From NCBI GenBank assembly GCA_030248065.1, contig JASAMV010005008.1, positions 100,776-164,775 of the forward strand: 64,000 nucleotides of DNA, written 5' to 3'. Of this stretch, positions 59,538 through 64,000 are shown piece by piece. The first letter of the stretch is position 1. Every line of letters starts with the position of its first letter. The notes beneath the pieces are model-generated. The model did not search any database, was not told the DNA's origin, and saw only the letters and a program-made list of their open reading frames with translations. The translations under genes and the position numbers were made by a program. Source of the stretch: Rhynchonema sp. JSB1_4. Lineage: Eukaryota; Nematoda; Chromadorea; Monhysterida; Xyalidae.

Positions 59538-60733
59538 TTAGACACGTTTGAAATTCTTCGCCATTCGTGCCATGTTGTGCATGCCCTCGTACAGGCCCTC
59601 GCCAGTGGGGGCACACGTTGATTGGATGAACCACTCGTGGTCACGGACTCCGTTCAGACCGAGGCGGTCGGCCAGTTGCGCTGTGCTGCAGGCGCCTGCA
59701 AAAAAATATTGCCACAAGTGACAAACTTGATGGTTTCACAATAACAGTGCAGTGAAAGTTACAAATGCAAGCGCATTCGTACCGGGCAAGTCCTGTTTGT
59801 TGGCCAACACGACCACGGGCACGCCACGCATATCGTCGTGACGCAACACGGCGTGGAATTCGTCGCGGGCCACATCCAGTCGCTCACGGTCACTACTGTC
59901 CACCACGAACACCAGACCTGCACAAAAAATTTAGCAAATATTTTTTGTTTGTTCAAATAATGGTCGTTATGGCCGCACTCAGACAAACGCGAAATGCAAA
60001 AAGAGAAAAGTTCAGCACAACAGCAGCAACTCCTTAACCACGGGCTTAACCACAGTGATGCTCAAACAAAATGTCTCAGAAGCTGTTTGGCGTGCGCTGT
60101 GGATGATGACTACGCTAAAAAACTTTTCGCTTTTCGCGTTTGTCTGAGTGCGGCCTATCAGAACCATCAAATGGTTGTTATCATGCCCATTGATGCCGTG
60201 TCACACACTACAACCATGCCAAGTTTTGGCGGACGCTGACAGTGACTGAATCACAAAATGCGACCCACACATGAATTTTCAGCGAGTTCTCAAAAATTTA
60301 TATAATTTCACCCTAAGAGCTCATAATATTAACAGCAGAACAAACCTCGACAATTGCGATAATAATGATGCCAAAGGTTGCGGATCAGCTCCTGACCCCC
60401 GATGTCCCAGACTGTGAATGAGACTCCCTTGCCGAGGTCGATGGTCTCGACGTTGAATCCGATCGTCGGAATAGTACAGATTTGTTCGTTAAGTTTGAGC
60501 TTGTACGTGATTGTGGTCTTGCCTGAAACAAGCATTGAATTTTTTGAAAGAATAAAGTGAAACGCTAAACAAAGTTACTAGCGATTGTTTGTGCAATCTA
60601 TTTCAATACATAAACATAAGACGAAAAACTCCCACTGACCAGCGCCATCCAATCCGAGCATCAGAATGTTGGCTGGATCGTTCTCAAATCCGCTCCACAC
60701 CCAGGACACCAACTTTGAAGCCCACAAACCCAT
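59538..60733 (-). CDS. ARF-family small GTPase, divergent
   Basis: Four exons: 60733-60640, 60522-60346, 59917-59783 and 59695-59538, in frame; 187 residues (ARFs about 181). It starts MG, so Gly2 can be myristoylated, followed by an amphipathic helix ([14 protein letters not shown]). Nucleotide motifs are intact: P-loop GLDGAGKT, switch 1 [17 protein letters not shown] with the catalytic Gln, NKQD, and [13 protein letters not shown] (SA-type loop). Departures from ARF1/ARF6 include Gly for Ala in the P-loop, [13 protein letters not shown] for switch 2, and a Lys/Arg-rich tail, so a lineage-specific ARF is more likely than an orthologue of ARF1 or ARF6. Expected role: recruiting coats or lipid enzymes to membranes. 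It is divergent from the NCX-like gene, with 1,059 bp between starts. Confidence 0.9.
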
Positions 60734-61792
60734 ATCGTGATTGTTTGATGAACTTATGGTTTGAAAGACACAATGAGAAAACGGGGAAGTATTTGAACTT
60801 TATCTTATCCGAATGCAATACAAATTTCCGAAAGCGAAATGAAATCATGTAATTTGAGCACCTTTTTATATCCTATTCCATGGTTCCAGCGTGTAAATGT
60901 ACAACGTGTTCCCATTGTTGCCGCAAATTTCGAAATCCCTCCACGTGCACTTGTGTATGACCAAGTGACTGGCAATGGGTATACTGTATGTGTATGTACG
61001 TGTCGCGTGCTCAGCCACGCAAGTGACTCAGTCCAGGTGTGTTTTGTTTCGTGTGTTTGTGCGTTGTTACCCTTTACGGCGCCAAAAACTAACATTTTTT
61101 TCACGTGTTGAAACATATGGAGACAAACTTCCATGTAAAACGAAGGCGTTTTTATTCTTACAATCTATTGCGTCAAATCTAAGCCTTGTTTGTCAGCAGC
61201 GTTGCCAAGAGATAAATATGTAGATGTGCGACTTTCAAATTTGACAGTCAAGTCACATTGCTTTTTCCCGCAAAATCTGCTCAAAACACCCAGTGTTTCA
61301 ACTCAAGGATGTTGCCAATAACGAAGCAGCAGTAAGCATGATAAATGGTTGTCATCGCAACGCATAAAACTTTCTGACGAGCCCCTGTGGTACATGGGTA
61401 CCACACATTCAGCTTCACTCGTAGAAAAAACAGAAATACATTGTGGTACCCAACATTTTACTCTGATCCGCAACTGTGCGCAGCAACAGCTCATTGAAAG
61501 TAGCACTGTCTCATGTCTCTGCCATCAGGGGATACATCTGACGACATGTTGTTATTATCACATGAAAAGCGTGCGTTGCCTTGGAAATGAAGCCTCGTAT
61601 GGGTGATCAGGTGATAAAAACCCCGGATTAGTAATGTATAGCAAACGCAGTTACTATTGCCCGGCATTAATAGTTCAGCTTAGATTGTTGCTTTCTGTTA
61701 GTCATCAACATTAACAAAAACAAGCAGCACATTTCTCGCGACATAACGTCAGTGTCCAAACGACAATTCATACAAGTCCGTATATAAGAAAA
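60734..61792. other. Divergent intergenic region, ARF / NCX-like
   Basis: About 1.06 kb of unique sequence that should contain both promoters. TATATAAG at 61780-61787 sits 6-13 bp before the NCX-like ATG, too close for a TATA box acting on that ATG. No other site is supported. Confidence 0.5.
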
Positions 61793-64000
61793 ATGTCCAA
61801 CCAAAGCGAAAACGCGACCAAAGAGCCAGGCCCAAACTTTTGTCCCCCGGCCACCATTCTGCTGCCACTGGTCGATGAGAGTTCGTGGCTGCACAGTTCA
61901 CGTGTAGTGTTGTACTTTGTGGCCACCCTGTACTTGTTGTTGGGCATCACAATCGGTAATGTGTCGATCATGGGTGCTTTGGATCGATGGATCGCGAAGA
62001 ATAAATGGAGGGTGAGTCCACTAGTGATCCGGTTTCGGTTGCCCTATAGTAGTATGAATGGATGAATACCGACTGGTTTGGGTGCCATTATGTACATACT
62101 GTACATTGGTGGTCATGCACCCGGTGTAGGACTGAGGATCGTGTCCGTGTCATCATGCCCACGTGTGTCAATGTGCAAAGTCAGTGAACCACGCGATCGC
62201 TTCAGACGCAACGTCCGCTATCGTCTAACACGCAGAGCGGCAGTCAATTGGACGTGTCAATGACCAGTCAGGTATCGGTCACCACCGGGTCGGCCTCTCG
62301 ACCCAAATGGACGTCGCACGTGATCAACTACACCATCGTTGCGCTGGCCATGAATGTGCCACAACTTATCGTCACAACTGTAGACATGTTTGGTGCGAGT
62401 GATTTAGTGATTTATCGGTCTTTAACTCCTTTCAAGATATTGAATGACTTGTTCAGGCAACGATTTCCGCGTGACCGATTTTGGTCCGGCGGTGGTGGTC
62501 GGCTCAGCAGCAGTGACCGTGCTGTTGACGCCTGCAGTTGCGCTTTGTACATCAGGCAACGCACAACGCATCTGCCAAATGGGTGATTATACGTTCAATG
62601 TACTGTGCACTGTGGCTGGACTGGTCTGGATGATTGTCACGTGGACAGTGCGTTGTTGTTGGGTGATGTTTCATTTCATACCGAATATGAAGATATTACT
62701 GATATCGCGCTTAATTGGGGTGCCCACGGAGTGTTGGCCAAGCAGCATCTGACCCAGTGTGCATAAACATTTTTTTCGTTTTGTTGCAACCATTTTCTAC
62801 AGGTCATCCACGAAGAAGTGAGTCTGTTGGTCACAGCCGTTGTGCCCTTGCTGCTGTACGCACTGTGTCTGGCTGGAATGCGCTTGGGCAGGAAATGCAG
62901 GAAACTGAATGTTGGTGACAGACTACCCGCGTTGATACCACTACGCTTTGGTGTACAGAAACCGAAATCAGGTAAATTCTCTTTGCCTGCATATTTCTGC
63001 AAGATTGAAAATACAATTTATTGCCGTGAGTTTTCAGGAAAGAACATTTCCCCGGATCAAGTTGAGCTCCCATCGGATTATGTTGAGCCAACGCTGACCA
63101 TGGACAAAGTTGACAATCATGAAAAGAATGGCGTACACGATGGAGAGGAGCATGGGAAATCGAGAAAGTCTAAGGTAAAGCTCACAATGTGCAAAATGCA
63201 TTGCAGACGAGATTGTTTACAGTGACATGACAACAGTGATCTCAAACTGTACGTATACTTACCAAACTTGCCTCTAACAGCTTCAACCTTCAGAAAAGCA
63301 AGAAACACGCCAAACTTGGCCAGATGAAGTCAACGACGCAAGAGGAGGACATTAACCAGCCGCCGATCGCAAATCAGATCGATAAACCAAAGTTTGAAAC
63401 ATCACCACAGTCGTATTGGATGCACGAGGTGTGTCATTTATTTGAATGTCACAAAAAATGTAATAGAAATTCGTTTCTCGATCCGTCCACAGTCACAACG
63501 CGTATCATCCTCGAACGCTGATTGGTTGTCGGTGGCGAAGACCATTGCTCGGGTGTACGGTAGTCGCGATGCTGATTGGATCGCTGCCATGACAGCTCGG
63601 CAGCTATTGGCCACGCAGGGGCAGACGCCATTGCACTACAGGTTGGGCGGGAAACATCACCCGATCGCGGCAGCGCGTTCAGCCGATATTTAACCACTCA
63701 AACTCGACTTTACGATCCAACCAAGCAACAACAACAATAAAGTGCACCCGATGCAACATCATCAGTCAGCTGTGAGTCTGTCGGATCTGATCACACGCGA
63801 GTGCGCTGTCGTACAGTTCAGTGCGAAACAATACGCCGCCGGCACAAATGATTCGTTCATTCATTTAACGGTATGGCACTTCAGATATTTTTTATTCTTA
63901 AATTTCGAATTTAAAAGTTTCCCAGGTGATACGCAGTGGGCGGCCGAGTCGTCGGATTCTCTTCAAATACGAAACAGTGGACGGGACGATGACTCGTCAC
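61793..64000 (+). CDS. Na+/Ca2+ exchanger-like protein (SLC8 family), N-terminal part, truncated by the window
   Basis: Exons: 61793-62011, 62206-62392, 62457-62647, 62803-62971, 63038-63174, 63294-63428, about 63492-63642, about 63760-63870, and 63926 past the right edge. The N-terminus has Cys before LPLVDESSW, then the membrane segment VVLYFVATLYLLLGITIG, as in NCX. The alpha-1 repeat region reads INYTIVALAMNVPQLIVTTV, then DFGPAVVVGSAAVTVLL (NCX: DLGPSTIVGSAA). Two more membrane segments follow, then a long charged cytosolic loop and the start of a Calx-beta domain (VVQFSAKQYAAG, VIRSGRPSRRILFKYETVDG). The usual ion-binding GSSAPE is replaced by AMNVPQ. The exon junction at 63642-63760 is unresolved; a small exon between 62648 and 62802 could be missing. 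Confidence 0.8.

Noticed and set aside
12643..63403. Calling each GATGTTTCA site a piRNA gene
   Set aside because: The expected downstream start signal was present at only about 7 of 19 sites within the right distance, which is what chance predicts. Only the over-representation is claimed.
1..64000. Bacterial or viral origin of any gene in the window
   Set aside because: Every confident gene has GT-AG introns and animal-type family membership, and neighbouring genes share codon style.

Overview
This is eukaryotic, animal nuclear DNA. Ten protein genes are read with confidence. All are split by GT-AG introns, mostly 50-1,600 bp, and all match metazoan families: MROH1, homeobrain, a flavin monooxygenase, cytochrome b5, ZUP1, methylmalonyl-CoA epimerase, INPP5F/Sac2, GINS3, RNF7/RBX2 and an ARF GTPase. 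There is also a Sel1-type membrane protein and the start of an SLC8-like (NCX) gene. The bilaterian-type homeobrain homeodomain, compact introns and degenerate TTAGGC arrays (the nematode telomere unit) point to a nematode or near relative. The species is not fixed by the sequence.

Layout. 1-8200: most of an MROH1 gene on the minus strand, running off the left edge. 8201-18161: about 10 kb without a recognisable gene, repeat-rich near 8.9-10.7 kb. 18162-21728: homeobrain (+). 24196-26156: flavin monooxygenase (-), divergent from cytochrome b5 (+, 26575-30466) across 418 bp; both products are predicted ER redox proteins. 31196-32841: Sel1-type protein (+). 33172-36271: ZUP1 (-), and 36699-37878: mitochondrial epimerase (-). 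38.2-46.0 kb: a large palindrome, then dense nested repeats. 46025-51125: INPP5F (+), convergent with GINS3 (-, 51590-53101). RNF7 (-, 53494-53944) lies 392 bp upstream of GINS3 on the same strand. 53.9-59.5 kb: a second repeat block with a poly-C tract. 59538-60733: ARF-type GTPase (-), divergent from an NCX-like gene (+, from 61793) that is cut by the right edge.

The non-coding DNA is dominated by small elements with no transposase in the window. At least seven have hAT-like CA...TG ends and 8-bp target duplications, four of these exact. Three copies of a 226-bp inverted-repeat element have 3-bp duplications, and several elements are flanked by TA. Insertions nest up to three deep and can be ordered in time. 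The most striking unexplained signal is a 9-base word, GATGTTTCA, present 19 times on either strand where about 0.5 is expected. Most copies extend to TGATGTTTCA. They lie in or near genes on both sides of the main repeat block, and none occurs in the first 12 kb.
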